Assembly: GCA_937899715.1 (NCBI GenBank)
Contig: CALCNX010000125.1
Coordinates: 1 to 64,000, forward strand
DNA length: 64,000 nucleotides
Source of the DNA: an uncultured bacterium
GTDB taxonomy: Bacteria > Bacteroidota > Ignavibacteria > Kapaibacteriales > UBA4661
Reading direction: 5' to 3'
Of the stretch, positions 19,189 through 28,730 are shown in pieces. Positions within the stretch are counted from its first letter, which is position 1. Every line of letters starts with the position of its first letter. Below the pieces are notes generated by a model. It was not told where the DNA came from. It made no database searches and saw only the letters and a list, made by a program, of their open reading frames with translations. The translations under genes were made by a program, and so were the position numbers.

Positions 19189-19236
19189 GTTTTTATATCA
19201 TGCCAAGCGTAGATGAAAACCTTATAGAAAACATCG

Positions 19237-19617
19237 ATGAATCTATATATGCTTATGGCGGGATTTCTTACCGTTATTCTTGGTACTGCTCATTCGGTAC
19301 TCGGGGAACTCCTGATATTCCGCCACCTACGCCGCAAAGAATTCGTGCCGAGAATTAGCTTACCACCTCTAAAAGAGCATCATATTGGAATTCTTTGGGC
19401 AACATGGCATTTGGCAACAGCGCTGGCATGGGCTTTTGGAGTTATCTTGTTCGGTCTCGCCGCACCAGTACAGGAAGGTACTCTTCAGGTGCTTGCGAAA
19501 AATGCAGCCACAGTTGCTTTTTCTAGTAGTTCATTGATTGTCCTCATTGGAACGAAGGGCAAACATCCCGGATGGATTGTGCTTTTAGCGATTGCTTTGC
19601 TTATCTGGCTAGGTTGA
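19237..19617 (+). CDS. Small integral membrane protein
   Basis: A 126-residue protein with about four membrane helices (residues 3-25, 48-72, 84-104 and 109-125). Its first helix contains GTAHSVLGE, and ILWATWHLATALAWAFG makes up the second, with histidines inside the membrane segments (H19, H58). It follows the response regulator on the same strand after 48 bases and may be co-transcribed. The function is unknown. Intramembrane histidines could bind heme or a metal, which is speculation. Confidence 0.7.
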   Translation: MNLYMLMAGFLTVILGTAHSVLGELLIFRHLRRKEFVPRISLPPLKEHHIGILWATWHLATALAWAFGVILFGLAAPVQEGTLQVLAKNAATVAFSSSSLIVLIGTKGKHPGWIVLLAIALLIWLG

Positions 19618-19711
19618 GCAAGAACAATAACGAGCAAATTAAGAAGAGCCTAATTGTAGTCTCTGGTATCAAATCCCGCTACAATACTATTTGGGTACTA
19701 CAAACAACCCT

Positions 19712-20950
19712 TTAGCGTACATCCCGCGCAACACGAATCCGCAGTTGAAGCGCCTCCCCACCCAAAAAGCGATTTTCTCCGATACCTGCTTCTATACTTG
19801 ATTCTTCCACGCCCCGCCGCAAAAGATAATCCACCAGTAAGCGAAGAGTCGTCTCTGCCTCCGCTGTATTTACATTACCGGAAGAGGTCGGAATCGTCAA
19901 GACCAAGCGACAATGCGCTCGTGAACGTAAAAGCGGTACAGCAGCACGCAAAATCTCCAATACTCCTGTCGGAACGCCATGCAGTAATTCCTTGTCATTG
20001 GGACGATAAATCACAACGCGCTCTTCCAACACAGCATCGTTGTTCTCCCGTGCTGTGGCAATGCGCCCCGTCACAGCTTGTTCTTCGCTGAGGATGCCTG
20101 CAAGAGGCGTTTCGGGAAGCTGTGCAATCGGTAGCCACCGAATATGTGGCTGCGCAGACAGCGTGTCTATGCGAACTGGCTCCAGCCGCACCGACAAACC
20201 CACACGAAGCATGAGTGCGCCCCACGAAGAGGCATTTGCTCCTGAAAGAAGAGGCTGCCACACGCCTTCCGCGAAAGGCGTGGTATAGATTTTTGTGCTC
20301 CCAAGGTCTCGTTCATGCAGCGTGTATCTGATACCGGCGCTGAGGCTGAATGCAGGCATTTGGAGTGGTAGGGCTTCGGGATAGGCAGCCGTAATGATGT
20401 CAAAGTGTGGCGCACTAAAATACGTCGTTTTTGCCTTTGTGTCGAACGACCACAGTGCGCCCACACCGCCGAAAACAATACATCTCGGTAAAGCCGAAAG
20501 CGCAGTTTCTGCAAAAAACTCGGTCATGATTGTTCTCACATCAACGGTGCTTTTGAGAAGACTATCGCCGCCGGAAGTGGCGTGCGAAAAGAAACCCGCT
20601 TGCTGCACAAAACCAACACGCCCGCCATAGCGCACAGCACCTTGTTCAGGCTGCCATGTAGCCTCTGCGCCAATCATCCATGCACGAGCATCACCAATGC
20701 TTTGTCCCGTGAATCCGGCGCGGACGGTTTCTTTATTGATGTCTGCAATAAGCGAGAGTGCGCCTGTGTTAATGCCAAGTGCCACACCACCCACAATGCC
20801 AACATTCCATGCTGAAGCGGTTTTGCGGAGCAAAAGCGTATCGCCGCGCGAATCTACCAGCGTCGTATCGGTTTGTGCCGTCAGTTGTATTGCGGCAAGG
20901 CAGAAGCCGAGAGCCGTCAACAGTCGGCATAGAGCAAAAAAAGAGACCAT
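19712..20950 (-). CDS. Outer-membrane beta-barrel protein with degenerate OmpA-like tail
   Basis: A 412-residue exported protein: signal peptide (cleavage near QLTAQ), a region at about 45-270 that alternates like beta-barrel strands (AWNVGIVGGVALGINTGALS, YGGRVGFVQQAGFF), and a C-terminal domain at about 320-412 with TLRLLVDYLLRRGVEESSIE followed by GENRFLGGEALQLRIRV. The tail has the layout of an OmpA peptidoglycan-binding domain but lacks its usual asparagine and arginine signature, so binding may be lost. It lies 31 bases downstream of the BNR-OmpA gene on the same strand, and the two may be co-transcribed as envelope proteins. Confidence 0.75.
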   Translation of the reverse strand: MVSFFALCRLLTALGFCLAAIQLTAQTDTTLVDSRGDTLLLRKTASAWNVGIVGGVALGINTGALSLIADINKETVRAGFTGQSIGDARAWMIGAEATWQPEQGAVRYGGRVGFVQQAGFFSHATSGGDSLLKSTVDVRTIMTEFFAETALSALPRCIVFGGVGALWSFDTKAKTTYFSAPHFDIITAAYPEALPLQMPAFSLSAGIRYTLHERDLGSTKIYTTPFAEGVWQPLLSGANASSWGALMLRVGLSVRLEPVRIDTLSAQPHIRWLPIAQLPETPLAGILSEEQAVTGRIATARENNDAVLEERVVIYRPNDKELLHGVPTGVLEILRAAVPLLRSRAHCRLVLTIPTSSGNVNTAEAETTLRLLVDYLLRRGVEESSIEAGIGENRFLGGEALQLRIRVARDVR

Positions 20951-20981
20951 AGAAAATAGCAGCGTACGGTAAAAGTATTAG

Positions 20982-23210
20982 TTAATCATATTTGACGGGA
21001 GTATCAATTTCAATCACCACCGCACGGCAGTAGAAGCGCCCCTCGGGGGTTTCATTTTCATACAAGAGCGGCACTGCCTCACCTCGCCCTTTGACGATGA
21101 GTTGTCGCACCATTTGGGGTGTAACTGCGAGGGACTGTGCGGCAGATTCCGCGCGGCGCTGCGACAGCGATAGGTTTATATCCTCAGCACCCACAGCATC
21201 GGTGTAACCCAGAATGCGCACAGAGGAAGAAGTCGAGAAAAGTATCGTATTCCGAATGGACGAAACAATCCGCTCGTTCACCCCCGACAATCTGTCCGAG
21301 CCAACATCGAAAAGAATGAGATTGTAACGGTTTTTCGCAAGATCATTCGCTTTTTTTGCACGCTTTTCGGCAATAGAAACCCGCTCAATTGGAATCGTGA
21401 GCAAGCGCGAAGAAACGGGCTTTGACTGGTATTTGTACACCACTTCTAACTGGCAGATAACCACGCTTGTATCAAGCGGCACGACACTTTGCTTTTTGCT
21501 GATATACCAGTCCAAATAGTGCGGCAGAGATGAATTTCCCGTGCCTGCCCAGCGCTTGAGCACTTTTCCTGATTGCTCTATAAAGACTCGCCAGCGTAGC
21601 ACTCCTGTCGTATCCAAGATTTGCGGGCGAAGGCGCACAACGGCGGGTGCGGCATCACGGAGTGTATCGGTCAGCACCACAGGCTTCATAATATCCCACG
21701 AAGCGTACAGCTCCACACGACGATTCTCTTGGTCACCATTTGCATCGCCTTGCTTGGATGGCTTTTCCGGTAAATCGCGTGCTTCCACCAGCAGCCGTGT
21801 GGAGGGGATATGCCAAACCGCCGATAAATATTGTTGTACAGCTTGCGCACGACGGAAAGCAATCTCGCTGTTCTGTGCTTCAAAGCCAGTTTGCGCGTTG
21901 CAGCCTGTTATCGTGATGGTGGCTTTGGTACTCTGCTGTAAACGGTAACCAATCACATTTAATACATCATAATACACTTCCAGTGTTTCTCGGTTCACGA
22001 GGCGCTCCGGCACAAAATCTTTAGTATCTTTATTGCCGCTCAACTGCTTGTATCGAAGGGGGACATACGCAGAATTTTCATCAAAAAAGACATAGTTCAG
22101 TAGCGAGTGAATTTTATCACTGGGAAATTCTTCAATCGTAATTTTCGTGAGCGGCTCTTCGACGGCATCGTCATCAGGCGTAGGCGTAAGAGCGGTTGCA
22201 CGGAGCAGAGGTTCGGCAATAACGCGATCGCTCCCAACAGTGACCTTGCGCCCCCCGAAGGCAAGCGCTTCTTCTGCTTCATAGACACCATCGGTTGTTC
22301 CGGCAAAAACTGATTTACCCAGCACAGCCAAAGTCCACACATTCAGGTTTGGCAAGCCTTCATGGGAAACCCGCCACGATGCGCCGTTGTCGGTAGAGCG
22401 AAGAACAGCACCGATAGCACCCGCATATAACGTGCCATTGACAGCGATGAGCGAACGTGTGTTTTCGCGGTTTGCGGTTGCTGTCCAGAGGTCACCATTA
22501 TTGGTGGACTGATAGATACCGTCGGCAGTGGCAGCGAAAAGAATGCCGTTATTGGCAACAAGCGCCCACACATCAAGCGGATAACGAAAACCACCATTCG
22601 CGGACTGCCATGTAGCGCCCGCATCTACGGAGCGCAATATCCCGCCCGGCGTTCCGGCAAAAATTGAGCCGCCGTTTGCTACTAATGCCTTCACAAACCA
22701 GTTCTTATTGTTCCGATACGATGCCTGCCATGTTGTTTGATTATTACCCGAAATCAGAATGCTGTCAAGAGAACCCAACACAATAGTTTTGTCCAGAAAC
22801 GCTATGGAGTGAATATCCGCCAGAACATCTGTTTTACGCCATGATTGAGCATTGTCAAGAGAAACAAACAAGCCTTTAGTCGTCGCGGCGTAGAGAATGG
22901 AACCTCGAACCGTAAGCGACCAAATATCAAAGTTTTTGAGTCCTTTGTTTGAGGCTTTCCACGTCGTACCGTCATCGGTTGAACGAAAGACACCAGCACC
23001 GAAAACCCCAACGTAAAGGTTTTTGCCACTCACCGCAAAGGCGCGAACAATCGTGTTCGTATCAGGCAGACCTTTATTACTTTTTGCCCAATTCACTCGC
23101 TCCAGTGATTGCATGAGCGATTGTGCCGATATGCTCACAGGCAAGGCAAAGAGAGCAGTACAGAGAATAATTATACAGCAAACAGAGCAAAGACGGTATA
23201 GGTGCGGCAT
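20982..23210 (-). CDS. BNR/Ycf48-like propeller fused to two OmpA-type domains
   Basis: The chosen start (MPHLYRLCSVC, 23210) gives a normal signal peptide ending SISAQ; an upstream ATG at 23309 adds 33 unlikely residues. The 742-residue product has about seven BNR-type repeats (residues 30-310) with the recurring pattern GVFRSTDDGTTWKASNKGL and LYAATTKGLFVS, forming a beta-propeller. An OmpA-like domain follows at about 350-500 (ITGCNAQTGFEAQNSEIAFR, then QGDANGDQENRRVELYA). A second lies at about 620-742 (ILGYTDAVGAEDINLSLSQR, then RRAESAAQSLAV). The protein probably ties a propeller to the cell wall at the outer membrane. The ligand of the propeller is unknown. It is encoded 43 bases downstream of the amylase gene. 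Confidence 0.85.
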   Translation of the reverse strand: MPHLYRLCSVCCIIILCTALFALPVSISAQSLMQSLERVNWAKSNKGLPDTNTIVRAFAVSGKNLYVGVFGAGVFRSTDDGTTWKASNKGLKNFDIWSLTVRGSILYAATTKGLFVSLDNAQSWRKTDVLADIHSIAFLDKTIVLGSLDSILISGNNQTTWQASYRNNKNWFVKALVANGGSIFAGTPGGILRSVDAGATWQSANGGFRYPLDVWALVANNGILFAATADGIYQSTNNGDLWTATANRENTRSLIAVNGTLYAGAIGAVLRSTDNGASWRVSHEGLPNLNVWTLAVLGKSVFAGTTDGVYEAEEALAFGGRKVTVGSDRVIAEPLLRATALTPTPDDDAVEEPLTKITIEEFPSDKIHSLLNYVFFDENSAYVPLRYKQLSGNKDTKDFVPERLVNRETLEVYYDVLNVIGYRLQQSTKATITITGCNAQTGFEAQNSEIAFRRAQAVQQYLSAVWHIPSTRLLVEARDLPEKPSKQGDANGDQENRRVELYASWDIMKPVVLTDTLRDAAPAVVRLRPQILDTTGVLRWRVFIEQSGKVLKRWAGTGNSSLPHYLDWYISKKQSVVPLDTSVVICQLEVVYKYQSKPVSSRLLTIPIERVSIAEKRAKKANDLAKNRYNLILFDVGSDRLSGVNERIVSSIRNTILFSTSSSVRILGYTDAVGAEDINLSLSQRRAESAAQSLAVTPQMVRQLIVKGRGEAVPLLYENETPEGRFYCRAVVIEIDTPVKYD

Positions 23211-23253
23211 TGAGCAGTGTACGATAAGGGCAATGATAAAAACTAAATTACAA

Positions 23254-25179
23254 TTACTTCTGCAATTCCAGCACCAAAGCTGTCTTTGCGGGGATAGTGA
23301 AATTATCAACGGAAGAGAGCGTTTCGCCCGTCAGCACGTTACGTGCCTTAGTAAAGCCGTTCATGCGCTCCGCATAGCGGCTGGTCTTGACCACACTCTC
23401 AGATTCGTTGTTGTTGACTACCACCATCACGGACTCGTTTGCATTATAGCGAAAATACACATAAATCCCTTCGGAGGGTACAAACTGCATGAGCTTGCCG
23501 GATTGGACGACGGGCTTGGTTTTACGCCACGTAGCGAGCGTCTTTACGTGAGTAAAAATCTCATTTTGCTTGGGTGTTCGCCCTGCCGCCGTGAACGCGC
23601 TCACGGCATCTTCCTTCCAGCCACCCGGAAAATCCTTGCGCACAAGCGGGTCAGGGTCTTTGTAGCCCGTCATGCCGATTTCTGTGCCGTAGTAAATTTG
23701 CGGTGTGCCGCGCATGGTCAGCAAGACAGAAAGTGCCATTTTGAGCTTGCGTACGTCTTCGTTGACAATAGACAGATACCGCGAAAGGTCGTGATTATCC
23801 AGAAAAACGAGATTTTTGGAGGCATCGGGATAGAGAAAATCTTGTGCCAGCACATTGTATAGCTTCACCATACCACCCATCCATTCCTCTTTTTCATTGA
23901 AAATAGCGCCCAGTGCACCATTCACGGGAAAATCGGTAATTGAGGGCAAATGTGCGTTGAATCCGTCCGCGTTACGTGCTCCGGCTTGCCAATACGCTGA
24001 CATTCCCACGCTCTCGGTAATCCACACCTCGCCCACCATACCCAAGCGCGGGTACTCGTCCAACACTGCTTTCGTCCATTTGGCGGTAAATTCTTTTGCC
24101 GGATAAGGATATGTATCTACTCGCAAGCCGTCTAAGCCCGCAAATTCAATCCACCATAAACTGTTTTGGATAAGATATGTTGCGAAATGCTGTTCGTTGC
24201 CGTTCACATCCGGCATCATCCAGTCGAACCAGCGCTCGGTCAAGCCGCGCTTGTCGTAGTCTGAGGCGTAGGGGTCGGAGTGCGTAGAGGAGCGGTAGTT
24301 CGGGCGCTGGAAATCTTTTTTCCAGTTGGTGCTGGCTTTGGAGGCAGCAAGGTCGTTTATCCACGCGCTTGAAGGCGGGTCTTTGGCGAGATAATTATTG
24401 TCGCCCATATGGTTCAGAACAACGTCTTGAATCACTTTCAAACCGTGCTTGTGGCATGAATCCACAAGGCGACGGAAATCGTCATTCGTTCCGAAGCGCC
24501 TATCAACGGCATAAAAGTCGGTAAACGCATAGCCGTGGTAGGAGTATTTGCTCATATTGTTTTCCGTAAGCGGCGTACACCACACGGCAGTCATACCGAG
24601 GTCACTGATATAATCCAAATGATTGATAATCCCCTGCAAATCGCCGCCATGCCGATAATTGAGTGAATCACGGTGCATTTTGTCGGGGAAGCCTTCCACA
24701 ACATCGTTCGTCGGGTCGCCGTTAGAGAATCGGTCGGGCATGAGCATATAGACCACATCGGCACTACTGAAGCCTTGAGCTTCCTTTAGACCTTTTTGCC
24801 GTGCAAGAAGCGTATAGCTGCGTACAATCATTGACGCACCATTGCGCAAGGTAAGTATAAAATTTCCCGGCTTCGCCTTGGGGCTAATTTCCAAAGTCAG
24901 GAAAAGATAGTTCGGATTTGCTGTTGTCTCATGCTTGAGAATTTTTACGCCATCATACTTCATCGTCGCATTTGCTTTGCTAATATCTTTGCCATAGAGA
25001 AGCAATTCTACGGAGGAATTTTTCATGCCCACCCACCAAAACGGCGGGTCAATGCGCTCAAGCGGGAGAAGATTGGATGCGGTTTGCGCAAGAAGATGAG
25101 CAGAGAACAAGAGAAAAAAACAGACGACAGGTACGCCGACAATGGCGAGACGACGGACAATAGCAATGGGCAAGGGCAT
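23254..25179 (-). CDS. Secreted alpha-amylase family enzyme, cyclomaltodextrinase/neopullulanase type
   Basis: A glycoside hydrolase family 13 enzyme that cleaves starch-derived oligosaccharides. The start could be 25179, 25197 or 25230; the first gives a compact signal peptide ending HLLAQ. The N-terminal segment PPFWWVGMKNSSVELLLYG marks the cyclomaltodextrinase N domain, followed by VVYMLMPDRFSNGDPTND. With the chosen start, conserved region I DVVLNH is at 252-257, the nucleophile D355 in GLRVDTY, the acid/base E384 in GEVW and the third acid D464 in FLDNHD: a complete catalytic set. A C-terminal beta domain closes the protein. The signal peptide places it in the periplasm, as for SusA of Bacteroides; no SusC/SusD pair is nearby. 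Confidence 0.93.
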   Translation of the reverse strand: MPLPIAIVRRLAIVGVPVVCFFLLFSAHLLAQTASNLLPLERIDPPFWWVGMKNSSVELLLYGKDISKANATMKYDGVKILKHETTANPNYLFLTLEISPKAKPGNFILTLRNGASMIVRSYTLLARQKGLKEAQGFSSADVVYMLMPDRFSNGDPTNDVVEGFPDKMHRDSLNYRHGGDLQGIINHLDYISDLGMTAVWCTPLTENNMSKYSYHGYAFTDFYAVDRRFGTNDDFRRLVDSCHKHGLKVIQDVVLNHMGDNNYLAKDPPSSAWINDLAASKASTNWKKDFQRPNYRSSTHSDPYASDYDKRGLTERWFDWMMPDVNGNEQHFATYLIQNSLWWIEFAGLDGLRVDTYPYPAKEFTAKWTKAVLDEYPRLGMVGEVWITESVGMSAYWQAGARNADGFNAHLPSITDFPVNGALGAIFNEKEEWMGGMVKLYNVLAQDFLYPDASKNLVFLDNHDLSRYLSIVNEDVRKLKMALSVLLTMRGTPQIYYGTEIGMTGYKDPDPLVRKDFPGGWKEDAVSAFTAAGRTPKQNEIFTHVKTLATWRKTKPVVQSGKLMQFVPSEGIYVYFRYNANESVMVVVNNNESESVVKTSRYAERMNGFTKARNVLTGETLSSVDNFTIPAKTALVLELQK

Positions 25180-25414
25180 AGCACAGACGGAAAACATGAT
25201 GAAACAAGAAGTTTGTGCTCGTACAAACAAACAACGCCTGCATGAGCCTCAAAAGTGTGGTCTCAATAATACGATTTTTTTTCTGCTTTAGGTACGATTT
25301 TTGCACAGTTCATGCACAAAGACCCGAAACCTCAATATTTGTCTCAAATTTTATCACTGTTCCATCATGTTTACCATCATGCACCGACCACTCACAATCT
25401 TGTTCAACGACCTG

Positions 25415-26083
25415 ATGCGGAGCGCTTTGCCAAGCAGAAAAATTGCTCTGGCATTCTTGCTTCTGCTTGTCGGTTCTTTTGTGCGTCTTCAGGCACAGGA
25501 TTGCCAAAGCCAGCTCAACCGCATGACCGAACTGGTCAACAAATCAGCAAAAGATATTGACAATCTCAAGAAGGAAAATGCCGAACAAGACCGTACTCTC
25601 AAGCGCCTCAAAACAACGCTGACCGACCGCGACAAGCAAATTGATTCGCTCATAGCAGACCTCGCTGCGCGCAAAGTAGATTTTGCCACGCTCACGAACA
25701 CGGCTAACACGCTCACTGCCACGCTCGCTCTTCGGCGCACGGAGATTCAGCAGCGCGATAGCATCATTGCGGCGCAAAAAGCTTCGATTGCCGCACTGAA
25801 CAAAGACGTACAAGACCGCACCTATGATGCCGACGGTCTCCGCATGGAACTCACAGCCACACAAAAAGACCTTGCTATCAAAAATGAATACATTGTCGCC
25901 CTCAAAAGCGATATTGAGTTCAAGCGCAAAGAACTCACCACACAAAGCGAACTTCTGGCAAGCATCAGCAAAGAAGCCGTTCAAACGCTCCGGCGTGATG
26001 TGGACTCATTGAAAAAAGAACTTTCTCTCTTGCGCGGGGGGGATGTCGGTGGAGCAAAATTGCAACCGAAAGCAGGGAAATAA
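25415..26083 (+). CDS. Exported coiled-coil protein
   Basis: The start at MRSALPSRKIALAF (25415) opens a signal peptide ending RLQAQ; in-frame ATGs lie upstream back to 25301. The remaining 195 residues are almost all coiled coil, with heptads such as IDNLKKENAEQDRTLKRLK and YIVALKSDIEFKRKEL. The tail is short and basic. There is no enzyme motif. It resembles periplasmic coiled-coil scaffolds whose partners are unknown. It is transcribed divergently from the amylase gene. Confidence 0.75.
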   Translation: MRSALPSRKIALAFLLLLVGSFVRLQAQDCQSQLNRMTELVNKSAKDIDNLKKENAEQDRTLKRLKTTLTDRDKQIDSLIADLAARKVDFATLTNTANTLTATLALRRTEIQQRDSIIAAQKASIAALNKDVQDRTYDADGLRMELTATQKDLAIKNEYIVALKSDIEFKRKELTTQSELLASISKEAVQTLRRDVDSLKKELSLLRGGDVGGAKLQPKAGK

Positions 26084-26097
26084 TTCGGTTAGGGAAC

Positions 26098-26128
26098 TTG
26101 TCGAATCCCGTCATTTTCAATATCTTTG
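26098..26128 (+). promoter_or_regulatory. Bacteroidota-type promoter of the first IPT/T9SS gene
   Basis: TTG at 26098-26100 and TATCTTTG at 26121-26128 are separated by 20 bases, matching the TTG/TAnnTTTG form. The start codon is about 130 bases downstream, leaving a long 5' leader. The second paralogue (38271) shares only the last ~28 bases of this leader, so the two copies are probably driven by different promoters. Confidence 0.6.
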
Positions 26129-26259
26129 TGTTCGCTGCCAAAGGTACGCAGTCTCGTGCTTCGAGCAATAGGAAGCAAAGGTGAGATTGCGCTTCTGGTC
26201 AAAGAAGCCCGGACAACGCGCAATGACGATTCTGTGCAATCCCTCAATCATAAGCAACT

Positions 26260-27684
26260 ATGCGACTCACACGACTTCTCTTTTGTGCGCTGCTTTCGTG
26301 CACTTCCTTCGTTAGTCTTTACGCGCAGAGCACGACCACCGCAACAGTCTTGCGCCCTTACATCACGAGAATTTCGCCTGAAAGTCTGCTCACAGGCGCA
26401 GACTCTACCGTGCTGACCATAAACGGCAAATGCTTCCAACGCGGTGCGGCAGTCTATTTCAATGCCCGCAAGCTAACAAACGTGCGCATTGACGGAGATT
26501 CAGTGATAGTGGCTGTTGTTCCGGGGGAATTGACGGTCAACGCTGATGTAGCGGTTTTGCTGGTGGAGAATCCTGATGAAACGAGAATTGGAATGAGGGT
26601 ATGGGTGCGCCATATCTGTGATATTGAGCTTCCGTTGCGACCTCGTATTACTCCTTATACTACGAACGCAACTATGCAAGCGTTTAGGCTCACAATAGCA
26701 AATGGTGCCATTCAAGACTTCAAACCAAACTCACGGTTATTTCTGAGTGGCACTCCACTTACAATTATCCGCAATGACGGGAGAACCCTTATCGCTGATG
26801 TCCCTGCAACACTGAATACCGTTGGGACATACGCTTTACAACTCGTTCCGGAGAACGTTTGTTTCAACCAGATATACACCATAAGCCTTTGGGCACAAGC
26901 ACCAGCCATTACGAGAGTAAACCCAATTTTCTTTCCTCCAAACGGCGGAAATATCACTATTACAGGGGTAAATTTTTCAACATTAGCCACTGTCAGGCTT
27001 GGAAGCACAACCCTAGCAATTGTGAGCATCTCTGAGACTAGGATTGTTGCTATTTCTCCACCTGTAGGATATCGTCTTTTCACAACACTCTCTGTAACAA
27101 ATCCTGATGGGCAGATTGCCACACAGACGCTGGGTTATATTATTGATCCTAATGACCAGCAAGCTCCAACCATTACACGTTTGACTCCTAGTGTTGTATG
27201 CAAAAACACTCAAACAAATGTGACTATCACAGGCACAAATTTTATAGAGGGAGTAAGAGTATTGTTAGGCTCTTTGCCTCTTGCAATAGTAAGTAGCAGC
27301 ACAAATCAAATAATTATCACAGTTCCTGAAAATATTCCTTTAGCACCTTATTTATTAAGCGTAATCAATCCCGACGGACAGTATGCTACACAATTTCTAC
27401 CATTAACTTGTGTTGGTGTTAATGTGTATGATACTGTTAGCCTTGTTTCTCCCAACCCCGTCACCACAGCCCTCACGCTCGAAACCACACTCGACCGCGC
27501 AGCCACACTCACGCTCACGCTGCGAAATATCTTGGGCGAAGCCGTGCTGCAAGAGCGACACACTGCCGCTTCGGGGCGGTTTGCTACCACGCTGGATGTG
27601 AGCACCCTTGCTAACGGCATATATCTGCTGGAAGTGAGCGATGGTGCGGGCGGGCGCTGGGTGCAGAAGGTCGTCAAATACTAA
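26260..27684 (+). CDS. IPT/TIG-repeat surface protein with T9SS sorting domain, copy 1
   Basis: A 474-residue exported protein: signal peptide ending SLYAQ, then four IPT/TIG-type beta-sandwich repeats (about 30-115, 120-210, 212-300 and 305-390, with markers such as ITRVNPIFFPPNGGNITITG and ITRLTPSVVCKN), then a type A sorting domain at about 395-474 (VSPNPVTTALTLE, ending GRWVQKVVKY). It should be secreted by T9SS and carried on the surface. It has an inverted paralogue at 37090-38271: the first ~115 and last ~80 residues are nearly identical while the middle differs and is one repeat longer here. rnhA follows after 23 bases. Confidence 0.88.
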   Translation: MRLTRLLFCALLSCTSFVSLYAQSTTTATVLRPYITRISPESLLTGADSTVLTINGKCFQRGAAVYFNARKLTNVRIDGDSVIVAVVPGELTVNADVAVLLVENPDETRIGMRVWVRHICDIELPLRPRITPYTTNATMQAFRLTIANGAIQDFKPNSRLFLSGTPLTIIRNDGRTLIADVPATLNTVGTYALQLVPENVCFNQIYTISLWAQAPAITRVNPIFFPPNGGNITITGVNFSTLATVRLGSTTLAIVSISETRIVAISPPVGYRLFTTLSVTNPDGQIATQTLGYIIDPNDQQAPTITRLTPSVVCKNTQTNVTITGTNFIEGVRVLLGSLPLAIVSSSTNQIIITVPENIPLAPYLLSVINPDGQYATQFLPLTCVGVNVYDTVSLVSPNPVTTALTLETTLDRAATLTLTLRNILGEAVLQERHTAASGRFATTLDVSTLANGIYLLEVSDGAGGRWVQKVVKY

Positions 27685-27707
27685 TAATTCCTACAATCAA
27701 GCACACA

Positions 27708-28181
27708 ATGAAACAAACAGTCATCATGTACACCGACGGTGCGTGTAGCGGTAACCCCGGTCCGGGCGGCTACAGCGCCGTGCTGATAGCGGGCAAGCAC
27801 CGCAAAGAGCTTTCCGCCGGCTTCCGTAAGACCACAAATAACCGCATGGAACTTCTGGGCGCTATCACGGGGCTGGAAGCACTCACACGCCCCTGCAAGG
27901 TGCATCTGCACACGGACTCGGCGTATATCGTGAACGCTATCAATAAAGGCTGGGCAGTGCGCTGGCGCTCGCAAGGCTGGATGCGAAACAAAAAAGATGC
28001 TGCGGAGAATCCTGATTTATGGGAGCGACTACTGGCGCTCATAGACAAGCACGAGGTAGATTTCGTCTGGGTGCGTGGTCATGCGGGCAATGTGGAGAAC
28101 GAGCGAGCTGACCGTCTGGCAGTAGCAGCGTCGCAGGCGATGGATATTGGCGTAGATGAAGAATATGAGCGGCGGGGGTGA
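27708..28181 (+). CDS. rnhA: Ribonuclease HI
   Basis: Cleaves the RNA strand of RNA-DNA hybrids in the cytoplasm. The 157-residue product has the full active site: Asp in YTDGACSGNPGPGGY (D10), Glu in NNRMEL (E48), Asp in HTDSAYIVNAI (D70) and Asp in GHAGNVENERAD (about D134). The handle region GWAVRWRSQGWMRN is present, as in the Escherichia coli type. It lies 23 bases after the IPT/T9SS gene. A copy of its first 16 codons survives at 36906-36953 on the other strand. Confidence 0.96.
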   Translation: MKQTVIMYTDGACSGNPGPGGYSAVLIAGKHRKELSAGFRKTTNNRMELLGAITGLEALTRPCKVHLHTDSAYIVNAINKGWAVRWRSQGWMRNKKDAAENPDLWERLLALIDKHEVDFVWVRGHAGNVENERADRLAVAASQAMDIGVDEEYERRG

Positions 28182-28319
28182 GAGGAAAATCAATGCTCCT
28201 CTTCTTCGCTCTGAGCGAAAAACACTAACAAACAGGCTCTTTTTTGCGTTTTTGGTAAAAATGTAATCGCATGACAGATTGGAGTTTAATACGTTTTTTT
28301 AGGAAATGGCGAAAAAAAC

Positions 28320-28350
28320 TTGTTTTTGATGTGCTATCAGTGTAAGTTTG
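28320..28350 (+). promoter_or_regulatory. Bacteroidota-type promoter before a structured intergenic region
   Basis: TTG at 28320-28322, a 20-base spacer and TAAGTTTG at 28343-28350 match the TTG/TAnnTTTG form. A start near 28357 would give either an RNA ending at the hairpin and T-run at 28498-28543 or a leader of about 375 bases for obg. The stretch 28182-28319 before it holds no gene that I can see. Confidence 0.5.
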
Positions 28351-28356
28351 TTGTTA

Positions 28357-28545
28357 GGTGTAAGACAGCACTAAACACTAGGTATTGAGAAAACGTTCCC
28401 AAAGATTTGAAAAAAATCTCCCTAGGTGTTCAAAAAGAAAATTTATCGAACATTCTTAGCAAAATCCTTTCGTTGTGGTGGTGAAAGGTGAGTAGGGGAG
28501 TGCCTCTTGATGAGTGGTGACATCGAGAGGCATCTCAGTTTTTAG
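28357..28545 (+). ncRNA. Candidate small RNA or structured leader of obg
   Basis: Downstream of the promoter at 28320-28350, three hairpins follow in order. The first pairs AACACTAGG (28374-28382) with CCTAGGTGTT (28421-28430), with one bulge and an inner AGATTT/AAATCT stem. The second pairs CCTTTC with GAAAGG (28466-28488). The third is a strong stem of about 14 bp at 28498-28536 followed by TTTTT at 28539-28543. Promoter, structure and terminator-like end give an RNA of about 185 nt. It matches none of the RNAs I can recognise (tmRNA, RNase P, SRP). The T-run is short, so read-through into obg is possible. Confidence 0.4.
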
Positions 28546-28730
28546 GGGTTCCGATGCCTTACAAACAAGAGTTGCACTGCTTTCCCCGCCGCTTATAGCA
28601 CCAAATATCTGCCACCTCCCGCCGTCTATACCACCAAACCCACAACTTGTGCTCTACATTCTCTGTGCTTACAGGCTGTACTGACAGGTTCGTTTGATGT
28701 CCATGTTTTTCCTTACTATTTCTCTCGTTT

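Noticed and set aside
23023..23862. Open frame of 279 codons on the plus strand
   Set aside because: It is antisense to both the BNR-OmpA gene and the amylase gene, spanning their junction.
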